Positions 21,173 to 31,239 of a DNA stretch of 64,000 nt are shown piece by piece (within the stretch, counting starts at the first letter, position 1; every line of letters starts with the position of its first letter). This stretch comes from Acanthosepion lycidas (lineage: Eukaryota > Mollusca > Cephalopoda > Sepiida > Sepiidae): NCBI GenBank assembly GCA_963932145.1, contig OZ010613.1, positions 39,544,081 to 39,608,080 on the forward strand, written 5' to 3'. Below the pieces are notes generated by a model. The model was not told the DNA's origin. It saw only the letters and a list, made by a program, of their open reading frames with translations, and searched no databases. The translations under genes and the position numbers were made by a program.

Positions 21173-21330
21173 AAGATCAGTCCGAATATTAATCAGCTTA
21201 GTATCAACTTGCTAATCAACTGTTGAAGTCCTTAATCGAAGACTATTTAAGTCTATGAGCCAAGCCAGCTGGTAGAATGATGAATGGGTGCTAGCTACTC
21301 TACAACACTAAGGTAAGTAAATATATGAAA
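21173..21330 (-). repeat. Inverted copy of 20160..20290
   Basis: Shares, in reverse complement, GTCCGAATATTAATCAGC, TTGAAGTCCTTAATCGAAG and the sequence around AGCTACTCTACAACACT. Part of the inverted LINE/SINE duplications of 19.6-23.3 kb. Confidence 0.65.
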
Positions 21331-21579
21331 ATGCTAAGGAAACATGCACTTTACACTCTTGATTTAATGCTGTTTTCCTTCAGAGCGTAGACGGCCATGA
21401 CTCTCCACATCTTCTTTTTCTTTAATATCTTTGAATTCTTGTGAACAATAACAAAGAGGCTTCCTGCTTCATTCGACATTATTTTAAGTGCGGAGTCGTC
21501 CTTCGAGGCTGATTCCCTTATCAAAGTTGATAACCCTAATCCGTCCTATTCTTTACAATCCGCTGTTAAAAGCACGATA

Positions 21580-21765
21580 AATGAACTCGGCTCTCAAGCC
21601 CTGCGCGGCGGTCAGTCTAGGAGAAAGAAAACACTGAATTCAAAACTTTAAAGAAGACAAGAGGAAACTTCTCCCTCAAAGAACGTCATGGCAATTCGTA
21701 TATACTAAAGAAAAGGAAGCTGTGGAGAACCATGATCGCCTACATTCTGAGGAGTTATAACAAAA
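21580..21765 (+). pseudogene. RTE-like LINE C-terminal trace
   Basis: Translates in part to RKLWRTMIAYILRSY, matching the DRELWKAMIANVLKGHGT ending of RTE-type LINEs seen at 39000..39425. Rest degenerate; no gene is seen between 21330 and 22070. Confidence 0.4.
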
Positions 21766-22065
21766 ATAAATAATGAAAGAAATGCCTAAGAAGAATCGTT
21801 TTATTGGCGAATTCTTCTGATGGAAATTTGGTGATGAGTAAATAAATCCTTTTATCAAGGCGTGAAATGAGTGGCAGTATTTTCAAATCGTTTTTCCAGC
21901 TTTAGATTTCGAATAAATTGTCGCTATTGCTTGGTATACATACTATAGTCATTCAATCAGCACTAATTTATGTAGTCCAATTGGTAATTGCATTGACTTA
22001 ACAAGTCATAAGTATTACAAGCAGGTTTTGCAGGAAAAGTCAATTATACTATTTATATAAGCCTC

Positions 22066-22073
<8 letters not shown>

Positions 22074-22102
<29 letters not shown>
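22074..22102. repeat. Poly(A) tract
   Basis: A run of about 29 A. Because the adjoining LINE lies on the minus strand, this is poly(T) relative to the LINE and may be a separate insertion or tail. Confidence 0.8.
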
Positions 22103-22107
<5 letters not shown>

Positions 22108-22109
22108 TT

Positions 22110-23330
22110 CAGATTTTTTATCGAATTCACTCTAAGCAAGTAAAGTCACTAAGACACAAGGTTGTTATTAGGTGTGTGAGAGCTTGAAAAGAAAAACATT
22201 AAGAAGCGAGAACAATAGAAGAGTGATCCGGAAGACAGTGGATAACGAATGACATTGCGATTAGATTTTTAAAGGTCAAAATTGGCCAGAAAGCATGGAG
22301 CCGGAAGAATGTTTCACAAACGAGAAGTGTGAGAAAAGAAACTGTTAGCATAGAACTTACGGTACATCTATCCAATTCAACTGTAAAGTGATACATTGCC
22401 GCTAATCTAGTATTGCGCTTAAATTCATAGTTTAGAACGTCATGGCAATGATGAATGGCTGATAGCTACTATATCTCCTGTCGAGAAATAAGGAAGATCT
22501 CATCCGAACAATTATCATGAAAGTAATTACAGAAAAGACACAGCGAATTAACCTTAACTTTAATGGCGGTGGGAGACTGACTGAAGCCGAGACGCCAGGT
22601 CAGGACCAATAATATTGCAGATACTTCTTTGGATTTCATCAAGAATCTTGAAACATATAGCAGAAGCACCAGACCATATGTAGCCACAATATTCAAACCA
22701 TAGACGAATTGTAGACTTATACGTATGTGACATAGATTCAGGAAAGAGAAATTGTCTAGCACAGTGAACCAACTTAGCAGCAGAGCTCGTAATGAGCCAG
22801 GCCATCCGGTAGTGTGCTAAAGAGTACTAACTACTCTACAACACTTAGCTATTAAAATCATTCCATTTCATGCCAGATGAAAAAGTTAACCCAAGATTGC
22901 GCGATGAGTCACTCTCCTGGAGGTAAGCATCAGCCATGCTGATGGGAGGCCGGAAAGGATAGTTCTGGTGATTAATAAAGAAAAGTTTCGTTTTGGGGGC
23001 GTTACAATTAACAAGCGATTCCTTGCCCCAGTTAATATAAAAGACCGTAGATCAAATGCCAATTTGACCTTATCGAACCGATCAGACTTACCTATCGCGA
23101 CAGGAGTAAATGATTGTGTCACCAGCGTAGATATCAATTTGAGAACTGATGAGTCGCTCAGATATTTCCATCTCAAATATTATCAAATTTCTTGAAGCAC
23201 CTTTTATATAGTGTAAATGTTACAATTATCGGATCTTATCACAAACGTGGCAAGGATACGTATCACTAAAAGATTAACGGTAACAGAACCGATCATCAGT
23301 CGCTGAAAATTAAGTCTGTTCCATTTTGCG
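22110..23330 (-). pseudogene. LINE 3' half, minus strand (RT end, post-RT tail, 3' UTR)
   Basis: Read from 23330 downward: an RT-end region (23176..22886, with MADAYLQESDSSRNLGLTFS and SGMKW in the proper frame), then MAWLITSSAAKLVHCARQFL, FPESMSHTYKSTIRLWFEYC and GYIWSGASAICFKILDEIQR (22805..22560), then SVSHRH and the tail with ELDRCT and SFLTLLVCETFFRLHAFWP (22396..22199). The 3' UTR ends with a CACTAAGACACAAGG motif shared with 41065..41400 and 54425..55500. Frameshifts and stops show it is dead. It is the best-preserved copy of the jockey/CR1-like LINE here. Confidence 0.8.
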
Positions 23331-23339
23331 CGGATATAG

Positions 23340-23475
23340 TGATTTCCCAAGCGTAGCTTAGATGTGGCACAAGGCCGAAAGTAGGAGGCACCCAGTGAGG
23401 ATCGAACTCATTACTCAGTCGTAATTGTTCTAGCGAGACAAGTTTGCTAACCATTACACCGCCTCGAGGTGCCCA
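23340..23475 (-). mobile_element. tRNA-derived SINE family A, tandem copy 1 of 3
   Basis: Minus-strand tRNA-like head: GAGGCGGTGTAATGGTTAGC (A box) and GAGTTCGATCCTCACTGG (B box), ending at GGCCTTGTGCCACATCTAAG, GCTACGCTTGGGAAATCAC. Confidence 0.9.
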
Positions 23476-23613
23476 ATAGTGATTTTCCAAGCTTAGCTTT
23501 GATGTGGCAAAAGGCCGAAAGTATGGGGCACCCAGTGAGGATAAAACTCACTATTCAGTCGTAAAAGTTCTAGCGAGACAAGCTTGTTAACCATTACACC
23601 GCCTTGATGTGCC
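23476..23613 (-). mobile_element. tRNA-derived SINE family A, tandem copy 2 of 3
   Basis: Directly adjacent second copy with the same boundaries and about 137-bp period; B box GAGTTTTATCC is mutated. Confidence 0.9.
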
Positions 23614-23755
23614 CAATAGCGATTTTCCAAGTGTAGCTTAGATGTGGCGCAAGGCCGAAAGTATGAGGCACCCAGTGAGGATCAAACTCACTACTCGGTC
23701 GTAATTGTTCTAGCGAGACAAACTTGCTAACCATTACACCACCTCGAGGTGCTCA
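23614..23755 (-). mobile_element. tRNA-derived SINE family A, tandem copy 3 of 3
   Basis: Third adjacent copy, B box GAGTTTGATCCTCACTGG. The constant spacing suggests local tandem duplication rather than three insertions. Confidence 0.9.
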
Positions 23756-23764
23756 TTTTTTTTC

Positions 23765-24070
23765 GCGGGTATATGTACCTTGCCATCGACTGAACATGTG
23801 AGGAACGCCGAAGAAAAATGGAGAAAATGTAAACAAAAAGGATACTTATACGTCACGCCATAATGAGACAGTTGAAACCCCTATTGCATATAGTGAGGAA
23901 AGTCGGCTTGTCAAATCTGACACTCATAGGACATAGTGAAGTCAAAAAGGAACAGAGGAAAGTAGCGCATGATCTAGCTAAGGAGCTTATGTAACGATAC
24001 TCATGCGTAGCGCCATGGACGAATGGTAGACTTATAGATATGTTAGATTCTAGAGAGGAAATTAAACCCA
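23765..24070 (+). pseudogene. RTE-like LINE C-terminal fragment
   Basis: One plus-strand frame gives IMRQLKPLLHIVRKVGLSNL and TLIGHSEVKKEQRKVAHDLA, resembling the IMRMEGLENLILTGRIEGKR..GRQR block near the end of RTE LINEs. Stops and shifts elsewhere; a relic. Confidence 0.5.
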
Positions 24071-24569
24071 CTGTCCAAATAGCAGTGGCTTTGTTCCGAT
24101 TTCGTGTTACTTAATGTGAACCCTTCTCAGTTTGAATTCTTTGTAACTTTAACCTCAAGCTAAATCAGAGTAAAATTCAATTTTCGAGCTATCGACAAAA
24201 CACATCTTCAGCATGCATAGTTTGAAAGGATTTAGTCAGCAGAGTTTAGAATACGCCTGCTGGACCACCTCTAGAAAGGTGAGAACCTAATGAAATGAGA
24301 AGTCTCCTGAATGGATGCTATAAACACGCTAATATCAGCCTTTTGACTCAAGTATAAACCGGACCTATATCAACTTTTTTGACTCAGCGACCGATGTCTA
24401 AATTTTGACTCAAGTATAAACCCGACCTATATCTACTTTTCGATTAAAAAAATAACTAATAATAACAAAACAAAATGTCCTTAGCAATTGTCAACACGTT
24501 AACATAACGTAGACTTTCATTTAACAGTAAGAAAATAGTGTTCTCCAAATTCTTCCAGTTGTTTTATTA
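24071..24569. other. Gene-free stretch with short direct repeat
   Basis: TTTTGACTCAAGTATAAACC followed by GACCTATATC occurs twice (24341..24375 and 24397..24436). Nothing else recognisable. Confidence 0.5.
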
Positions 24570-24649
24570 TTACGTTGGTGCAAAAATAATTTCGTTTTCT
24601 CACATAGTAACATATGTTAGAAAACGAAATTATTTTTGCACCAACCTAA
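24570..24649. mobile_element. MADE1-like palindromic MITE, copy 4 (CACATAGTAACATATG subtype)
   Basis: An 80-bp palindrome with TA on both sides. It belongs to a subtype with inner arm TTTCGTTTTCTCACATA and an ACATA/TATGT centre, shared with 28366..28445. Confidence 0.92.
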
Positions 24650-24798
24650 TATTACTTACTTTGTTTAAATAAATTCATTTCGTTTTTGCCTTGAAAAAGT
24701 CCACATTGAACAAAACGCGTCGGCTACCATTACAGTTTTCCTATTGTCTTTTACATTTATAAATATTGTCTTTTTCTACAGGTTAAATCTGAGAAATT

Positions 24799-24802
<4 letters not shown>

Positions 24803-24873
<71 letters not shown>
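24803..24873. repeat. (AT)n microsatellite
   Basis: About 70 bp of alternating AT. Confidence 0.95.
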
Positions 24874-24877
<4 letters not shown>

Positions 24878-25339
24878 GTTACTTCCCACTCCGAGTGCGC
24901 CGCCATGTTCCTTACCAGATATGCTATGCTTCCTTTTTTATGGAAGAGGGTACATTGCTGGTAAACCGGAAGCTATCCGAGATTGGACTATAAATTGCCA
25001 AGAGGAGTTGCATTGTGTGGTTTGAGAGATGGAGAAACTTGTAGCTAACAGATGGTATACAAGTCGATACCCAATCAGTATCAGCTGGGTCACTATGGAG
25101 AGGGGGGTATTATGTTGAAAGAACCGAAACCCCTAATGAACATCGGATAGAAACATCACTGATGATGTGTACCAAAGCATCAATTAGATGTATTTTACGA
25201 AAATAATCGACATTAAATAACAGCAGTTAATATGTCGTTAAATTAACCAAATTGATTTAACTTAGATTGCTATAGCTATTATATCACTACCAACTTTGTT
25301 ATGGCGACAATGGATTCCATAAAACATACTGATATAGTG
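24874..25339. other. Gene-free stretch
   Basis: No recognisable gene. A frame reading out of the AT tract (to 25025) has no supportable protein identity. Confidence 0.45.
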
Positions 25340-25512
25340 ATTATAGGTGCATATGAATGTATGTGTGTGTCTGCGTGTATGTGTACATGCGTATTATTAC
25401 ACGAAGAACACATTTAGGACGTATAGGCATCTCTCTCTCTCTGTGCGTATTAATGCATTTAGAGAAATTTTAGTATGTGTGTTTGCGTATTATACTTCTC
25501 ACCATGGGTATC

Positions 25513-25545
<33 letters not shown>

Positions 25546-26300
25546 ATGGAGCTTTTCTGACTGTGTGTGGATGTGTGTGTGCGTGCTTGTGTGCATATTA
25601 GACTAAGATTACATTTAGTGTGTGTTTCTGTCTGTGTATGTTTCTATGTGTGTATGTTTCTGTGTGTGTATTTTTATGTAGGAGCACTCTTCGTGCATGT
25701 GTGTGCGCCTGTATGTGTGTGCGTGTGCTGTTTTGATTGATTTGTTTTCAACGGCTTATCAATCAATTACAGGATATTTAAAACTAGAAGATATTTTTAG
25801 ATTGATGGGGCAGTTGATAATGAGTGTGCGTATATTTGCGTTCGTGTGTGTGTGTGCGCGCGTACACGTACGTGTATATTGGACTTGGCATATTTTTTTT
25901 GTATATAGGCGTGTGTATGTCTACTTGGAGCACTTTTATTGTGGGTTACTGTGTATTTGTGCGCCTCTGTTTATGTGCGCGTATAGTAGACTACTAGGAT
26001 CACTTTTAGTGTGTCCGTGTGTAGATGTGCACGTTTTTAGTATGTGTGCGTTTATGTTTGCGTGCGTGTGCGTATCAGACTAAGAGCACTTTTAGTGTGT
26101 GTGCGTTTGTGTGTATGTGCGTATTAGACTAGAAGCACTTTTGGTGTGTATGCATTTATTTGTATGTGTGCGTATTAGACTAGAAGCACTTTTGTGTGTG
26201 TTTCTCTGTGTGTCTTTACGTGCGTCGAGTAGGAATAGATTTAGTGTGTGGGTGTGTCTATGCGTGTGTCTATCTGTGTGAGCACGCGCGTACTTATGCA
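25340..26300 (+). repeat. TG-rich minisatellite region
   Basis: Nearly 1 kb dominated by TGTGTG/TGCGTG with recurring blocks such as GTATTAGACTAGAAGCACTT spaced about 60-75 bp (clearest at 26068..26200). Alternating purine-pyrimidine sequence of this type can adopt Z-DNA. Cys/Val-rich frames within it are artefacts. Confidence 0.85.
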
Positions 26301-26404
26301 TTAGATTAGAGAAGCATGTACTTTTTTGTGTCTTATCATGGCTTTCTAACACGCTTGGAATCAGGATTTCGATATCTTTCCAGTAACTTTAATTACAATA
26401 CAAG

Positions 26405-26720
26405 ACTCCAGGGTGTCCCTAAAGTCTGGACAATGAAAAATGAAATTTTCAACATTTTATTGAATTGGAATATTAAAGAATAACATCTTCACTATGATCT
26501 CCATCATTTCTGATGCAAAGGCTGATGCGCTTTGTCAAATTCACGCTAACTCAATGCAATAACGCCACACTGCCGTCACTTTTAACACCTTCACCTTTAT
26601 GCGTTCAATTGTGCTGCATCTGTGATTTTCATTGAGTACGCCTTCTCCTTTAGCATACCCCAGAAAACATAACATTTCCTGCGTCCAAACTTTAGGGCAA
26701 TAGTTCCGAAACGGCGCGAC
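26405..26720 (-). pseudogene. Tc1/mariner-like transposase C-terminal remnant
   Basis: The minus strand encodes LTKRISLCIRNDGDHSEDVI near 26520..26460, matching the end of a group of Tc1/mariner transposases (R.R..LCI..DG.HFE.LL). The 3' terminal motif on the plus strand is AGGGTGTCCCTAAAGTCTGG at 26412..26431, a typical inverted-repeat end for such elements. The rest is frameshifted and the catalytic part is missing. Confidence 0.65.
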
Positions 26721-26908
26721 GTGCCTCATAGGTGAAGCAGAAGGATTGAAAGACAAAGATTTAGAAACAGTTTCAAAAATTCATATGCTAAAAAATAAAT
26801 ACGATTCCAAAATTTAGAATATTATTATACATTATTGTAATTGCTCATAAGAGCCAGTACAAATAGTTATAAATAATTATTCACAGATTTTATCATTTTT
26901 GCATTATA

Positions 26909-27010
26909 TTAGGTTGGTGCAAAAATAATGACGTAATAATGTCGTTTTTTGACGTATTTTTCAACGTCAAAAAACGACATTATTACGTTATTATTTTTGC
27001 ACCAACCTAA
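26909..27010. mobile_element. MADE1-like palindromic MITE, copy 5 (102-bp subtype)
   Basis: A longer subtype with an extra GACGTAATAATGTCG block in each arm, flanked by TA. The arms pair almost perfectly over about 48 bp around a short TATTTTTC-containing centre. Confidence 0.92.
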
Positions 27011-27108
27011 TATCAAGTATTAAAAATATAGTAACTAGGGTCCGCAAATTGGAGGAGGGAGAGAGTTATCAATGATCTTCGAACCCACCGTTATCTCCCT
27101 TTAACTCT

Positions 27109-27144
<36 letters not shown>

Positions 27145-27560
27145 GTACTTTTTATCATATAAAATTTGGTGAGGCGCGAGCTAATTTTAATTCCGAAAAT
27201 CCCGCCCAGAGGAAAAAGTTTGGCACACCCTGCATATTTCTCTTCCCCTCTAAATCCATTGACGATATCTAAACTAAGACCCGTCGTCACTCATACATTT
27301 CAACCCTTGTAAAATCCGTGATATCTGAGGGTTATTAATATATATCTATTGTCTATAGATGTGTTGCGTGCTATTCTCGGAGAGATTAAAATTAAGTTTA
27401 CACACTCCGCTAGTTTTGGCAATAATAAAAAAAAGGTTTAAAACAAAAACATGTTGAAATGATTTTAATAATCTTGATTTGTGTCAAGGGAAAAATAGTG
27501 GATAATCTTATCTCTGAATTTATTTTGCTTCATTCACTGGGTTTGTATTTTGTCAAACAG
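27011..27560. other. Gene-free stretch with poly(T)
   Basis: Poly(T) at about 27113..27141. Otherwise unique-looking, and the part just upstream of 27561 would be intron if the exon below is real (T-rich, ending TTTTGTCAAACAG). Confidence 0.4.
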
Positions 27561-27695
27561 GAAAAGCCTGAGTTAGTAGACAAAGTAATTACACAGCTGG
27601 TTGCATGTCGTATAGACGAAGAGCAGAAGGAGACAATGGTGGATTCTGTTCTTCAACGTTTGATAGCAGAGATAAAGCTGCCCAGGCTGTCAACG
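27561..27695 (+). CDS. Candidate internal exon, unidentified protein
   Basis: A 135-bp open segment flanked by a plausible acceptor (TTGTATTTTGTCAAACAG) and donor (ACG|GTAGGA). It is exactly 45 codons, phase 0 at both ends: EKPELVDKVITQLVACRIDE, EQKETMVDSVLQRLIAEIKL, PRLST. The composition is that of a soluble amphipathic helical protein, quite unlike the repeat-derived frames around it. I do not recognise the protein. No neighbouring exon is evident within several kilobases; nearby sequence is SINE and MITE, as is usual for introns. The frame continues open on both sides for some distance, so the boundaries rest on splice-site appearance only. It might alternatively be a chance frame or a fragment of an unknown element. 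Confidence 0.45.
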
Positions 27696-27699
27696 GTAG

Positions 27700-28000
27700 G
27701 ACATTTGCATGCTTTCTCTTGAAGGAAAAATACAACTTCGGAATTGCTTCCGTAATCAAGCCTTATCGTTAAAAGAATGTTCGAAAGAAATCGGGGGAGG
27801 GAGAGCAAGCAAACAAGCGAGAATTTCTTGGCCAACCACATACAGCACTTGGCTAAGGAAAGTTAAGATAATGATGAGGATTAAAAGAGAAATAAGGGTG
27901 AATTTGGCATGGGTGTTGAAAGACGTGTTGACGGGGGCGAGAGAAGATCACTTGATTTGTGAGTGACTTCGTCATGATTTACTACTTTATAGAAAAATAG
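27700..28000. other. Gene-free stretch
   Basis: No recognisable gene or repeat. Confidence 0.4.
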
Positions 28001-28002
28001 GC

Positions 28003-28200
28003 ATGGCGGAGTAATGGATAGCGGCTCGGATGAGGGAATCCATTCATTCTAATACCCATGGGAAGGTATGAATCCGCTTCTTCTCCCCAGCTATGGGTGA
28101 AACAACAGGGCAGACCGGGTTCTTGGATGGCAACTGGTCTACTATAGAAAAAAATGGCAACCTACTGCGGGGAAAAAATCTGCCTCGTCAGTCATGTATC
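28003..28200 (+). mobile_element. tRNA-derived SINE family C, copy with deleted B box
   Basis: The head GGCGGAGTAATGGATAGCGG is intact, but the B-box region is deleted (GAGGGAATCCATTCATTC). The body is CTATGGGTGAAACAACAGGG, GGCAACTGGTCTACTATAG, ending AAAATCTGCCTCGTCAGTCA and TGTATCGAAAG. Confidence 0.85.
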
Positions 28201-28322
28201 GAAAGTCTGAGAGAAAATAGTGTGTGCAAAGAAGAGGGGTGCTGAAAAGTTCTCAACCAGACTACTCCAAAAAATGTGACCAAATGACTGATTTTTTTTT
28301 TGTTTTTTTTGCGAGAATGATC

Positions 28323-28324
<2 letters not shown>

Positions 28325-28369
<45 letters not shown>

Positions 28370-28441
28370 GTTGGTGCAAAAATAATATCGTTTTCTCACA
28401 TAGTAACATATGTGAGAAAACGATATTATTTTTACACCAAC

Positions 28442-28473
<32 letters not shown>
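28325..28473. repeat. (TA)n microsatellite split by a MITE
   Basis: Alternating TA runs on each side (28325..28365 and 28446..28473) of the MITE at 28366..28445, indicating insertion of the MITE into a pre-existing microsatellite. Confidence 0.9.
28366..28445. mobile_element. MADE1-like palindromic MITE, copy 6
   Basis: An 80-bp palindrome of the CACATAGTAACATATG subtype. Arms pair with only about one mismatch (TTTACACC in the right end), with a loop of a few nucleotides. Confidence 0.93.
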
Positions 28474-28950
28474 CGAGCTAAAAATTATCGGGAGGAATTT
28501 AAGCTAGCTCCTGCGGGAGCTCTTGATTAGGCCTTCATAGGCAGGGAAGAGTAGATGCAATAGGTACCAAAATTCTTATTTGCTATGTTAAAACCAAATA
28601 AAATTTTTATCTGAAAATGTAGGGTTTTCTCCAAATTAATTGTCGGGGGAGGGGTTAATTCCGCTGATCGTTTCCTTCCTTTGCTGACAGGTGCTTTATC
28701 TTACCCTTTGACCTTTCTAGTCGTTTATCCTTTTCCACCCCACCTGAGATTTTCTTATCAATGCACGATTTCGTGGTTGACAGAAGATTTTCCACTGGGA
28801 TGTTAGTGAGAATTTCGCTTTACCTGAGTATGCCAACGCTGATTTTAACACCTTCCTCGGCGTAGACGTGTGTATACGTTTATCAGACACGGACGAATAA
28901 ACACGTCCAAAACATAGCTCCAGACGTGTTTATACGTCGATCTTAATTCT
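28474..28950. other. Gene-free stretch
   Basis: No gene. Small repeats of ACGTGT.TATACG occur at 28866..28882 and 28923..28938. Confidence 0.4.
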
Positions 28951-29490
28951 TTTTTTATGCCATTCTGAGCTTGAAACGAGTTCATTTGCCAGCTTTTATG
29001 TTTGGTAGATGTGTTATCAACTGTTCGGGTACTTCGAGATACCCCAGTTTCTTAGTTTCTTGGATTGTTGAAAGTTCTTTAAAGTACTGTGTGATTAGTT
29101 AAAAGCGAGTAAGTTGACACTAGCAAAAACTTCAACGATGGACGCGGTGAACAGAAACGAAACCCTTCCCACGAATTCAGACACTCTTCTATTATTAATT
29201 TAATTTTTCTCCTCATTTTATATCATTATTTGCACCAAAATCAGTCAGTTATGTGATATGCATGATACAGGCTTAGGCGATCATGTATCTTTCGATACAT
29301 GACTGACGAGGCAGATTTTTTCCTAATTATATTAATCGCTTTTTAACTAATCACACTTCAAAGAACTTTCAACAATCCAAGAAACTAAGAAAATGGGGTG
29401 TCTCGGAGTATCCGAACGTTTGCTAACACATCTACCAACCGTAAAATCTGACAATTGAACTTGTTTCAAGCTCAGAATGCCATAAAAAAA
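28951..29490. repeat. Inverted-repeat element with about 155-bp arms
   Basis: Left arm 28951..29106 (TTTTTTATGCCATTCTGAGC, GGTAGATGTGTTATCAAC, AGTTTCTTGGATTGTTGAAA) is the reverse complement of right arm 29334..29490. The 228-bp spacer is unlike known elements except for a SINE C 3' end (29285..29325, minus: AAAATCTGCCTCGTCAGTCA). It has no coding capacity. It looks like a foldback transposon or an inverted duplication. Confidence 0.75.
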
Positions 29491-29539
29491 GATATTTTTT
29501 TATATAAGAAGCATGGTAAAAATTCAGCATGCTTTTCTT

Positions 29540-29815
29540 TCTTCGGTAGATCAGTTCCATCCAAAGCTATAGAACCTGGTCATCCCTGCTATTTACCCGT
29601 AGCTGGGGGGGGGGGGGGAGAAGAGGATTCATACTTTTCCTAAAGGCATGAATCCTCTTCTCCCCCTCCCAAAGGTATTAGCCTGAATCCTCTTCTTCTC
29701 TTCAAAGGTATTAGCACGTAAATGAATGTAATGGATTCGACTGGAATTCGAACTTGGTTCTTTGATTCTTCAGTCCGGGCCACTATCCATTATTCCACCG
29801 AGTTACTATATTAAA
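29540..29815 (-). mobile_element. tRNA-derived SINE family C, minus copy with internal duplication
   Basis: Minus strand: tRNA-like head GGTGGAATAATGGATAGTGG, B-box-like AGTTCGAATTCCAGTCGAA, then the body with a duplicated AAGAGGATTCA segment and a G9-10 run. It ends at AGGTTCTATAGCTTTGGATG. Confidence 0.8.
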
Positions 29816-30484
29816 AACAAATAAAAAAAAAACAACAAAAACAATCGTCTGTAAATGAAATATTTTCCCCCAAATAATAGGACGGGTAGGGGTTAAATGA
29901 AGTAAAATTAAAATATTGTATTTCGATATAAAAAGCAGGGTAAAAATTCAGTATGTTTTTTTTCATTTGTTAGAAACGGAAACACAGATTACCCCCAAAA
30001 TAAATGAACTTGATCGTTAGTGCATTTGCTGTTTCATAATGAAGAATAAAAAAAAACTTAACTTACAAGTAACAAAACGAGGTCTCCTAAATTACATGTT
30101 TTTTAGCGAATTTCTCACAAAAATGTTTGTTTTTCCAATGAAAACATCAGATAATATATCAAGTAAGAAGGAAATAAAATAAATCCCATACACGCTTCAA
30201 TTAAATAAGTTAAAGATGTTTCAAATGTAAAAAGCAAAAATGCCGTAAGCGAATTGCAGCAAAACCATACAGAAACTAAAAATCTTCGCTCCAATGGAAG
30301 TACGAAATCAGAGATAGGCTTCCAGTTCTAGGCGAGAAGTGCACTATGGCTTGTCCTGAATAAAGAACACCATGCTCAGGCTCGTGAATTATTGATGCTG
30401 GGTTGGGGGTGAGGTGATCCCCATGTGCAGCACATTTGAAGTGTGTCTAAAAATCAGATCAAGCCATATGAGTGAAATTAGACG
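29816..30484. other. Gene-free stretch
   Basis: AT-rich with poly(A) patches; no gene recognised. Confidence 0.45.
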
Positions 30485-30735
30485 GACTGAACTGTTTGGA
30501 AGCCATCAGTAGATCTGCTAGCACAGAGTTACAAGTCATCGTGACGGAGGTTTTAAGCGTATTGGACTTGTTCACAACTCGTGATCACGCTAGCTTTTGC
30601 ACTCTTTAACAGGAAATACAACTAAAGTCTGCTCAGTATAGTTGAAGTAATAACCGCAGGTAGGATCCGTGAGTGTTGAACAAACATAAATGTGCCTAAG
30701 CAGACGTCTGCTGTAGGGATTAACAATGCGTCCTA
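30485..30735 (+). mobile_element. tRNA-derived SINE family F, 3' fragment
   Basis: Colinear with the 3' half of 13655..14090: GCTAGCACAGAGTTACAAGT, TCATCGTGACGGAGG, GATCACGCTAGCTTT, AATGTGCCTAAGCAGACGTC. The tRNA head is absent. Confidence 0.8.
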
Positions 30736-30749
30736 GAAATTTCGACTGT

Positions 30750-30955
30750 CTTTTTTTTTATCTGCCTATATCTCTGAGATGAGCTAGTATGATTATTTAC
30801 ATTATTCGGACTGTTATCTGTATCTTCATTGTCATATTCACAACGTTTCGGTCGTTGTATGCTCCGGCTTTCTTCAGGCAATTGGAATTTCGAACTGAAC
30901 CCTTTATTTCGTCCACCGGAGTAGATTGTTCTAGTTCCACGTGACAACTTGGATA
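30750..30955 (-). mobile_element. SINE family E, inverted copy
   Basis: On the minus strand: CACGTGGAACTAGAACAATC, CCTGAAGAAAGCCGGAGC, GACCGAAACGTTGTGAATAT, in family order. It lies head-to-head with the plus copy at 30985..31155. Confidence 0.75.
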
Positions 30956-30984
30956 GTTGAATTAAAGGGGAATAACTGAGACAT

Positions 30985-31155
30985 CCGAAAGAGGCAATGT
31001 GGAACTAGGTCAATCTACCCTGGTGGAAAAAATAAAGGGTTCGGTTCGAAATTCCAATCACTTGAAGAAGGCCGGAGCGTACAACGGCCGAAACGTTGTG
31101 AATACGGCAAAGAAGATGTGGATAACAGTCCGAATGATGTAAATAATGTAAAATG
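30985..31155 (+). mobile_element. SINE family E, plus copy
   Basis: Contains ATGTGGAACTAGGTCAATC, AAATAAAGGGTTCGGTTCG, CACTTGAAGAAGGCCGGAGC, then GTACAACGGCCGAAACGTTG and TGAATACGGC. Stem II (GGCC/GGCC) is intact but the first core residue is changed (UUGA instead of CUGA). Confidence 0.75.
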
Positions 31156-31239
31156 TCTTTTTTTTCTGATTCTGAGCAGAAAGAAGATTTTTCTTTTCAT
31201 GTAGCATTCACAAACAGAACAGTCGTTTTGCAAGGGTAA

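Noticed and set aside
25697-26083. Cys/Val-rich 128-codon frame, possible secreted peptide
   Set aside because: Cys and Val come from TGT/GTG codons of the TG minisatellite; no signal peptide plus mature pattern outside the repeat.
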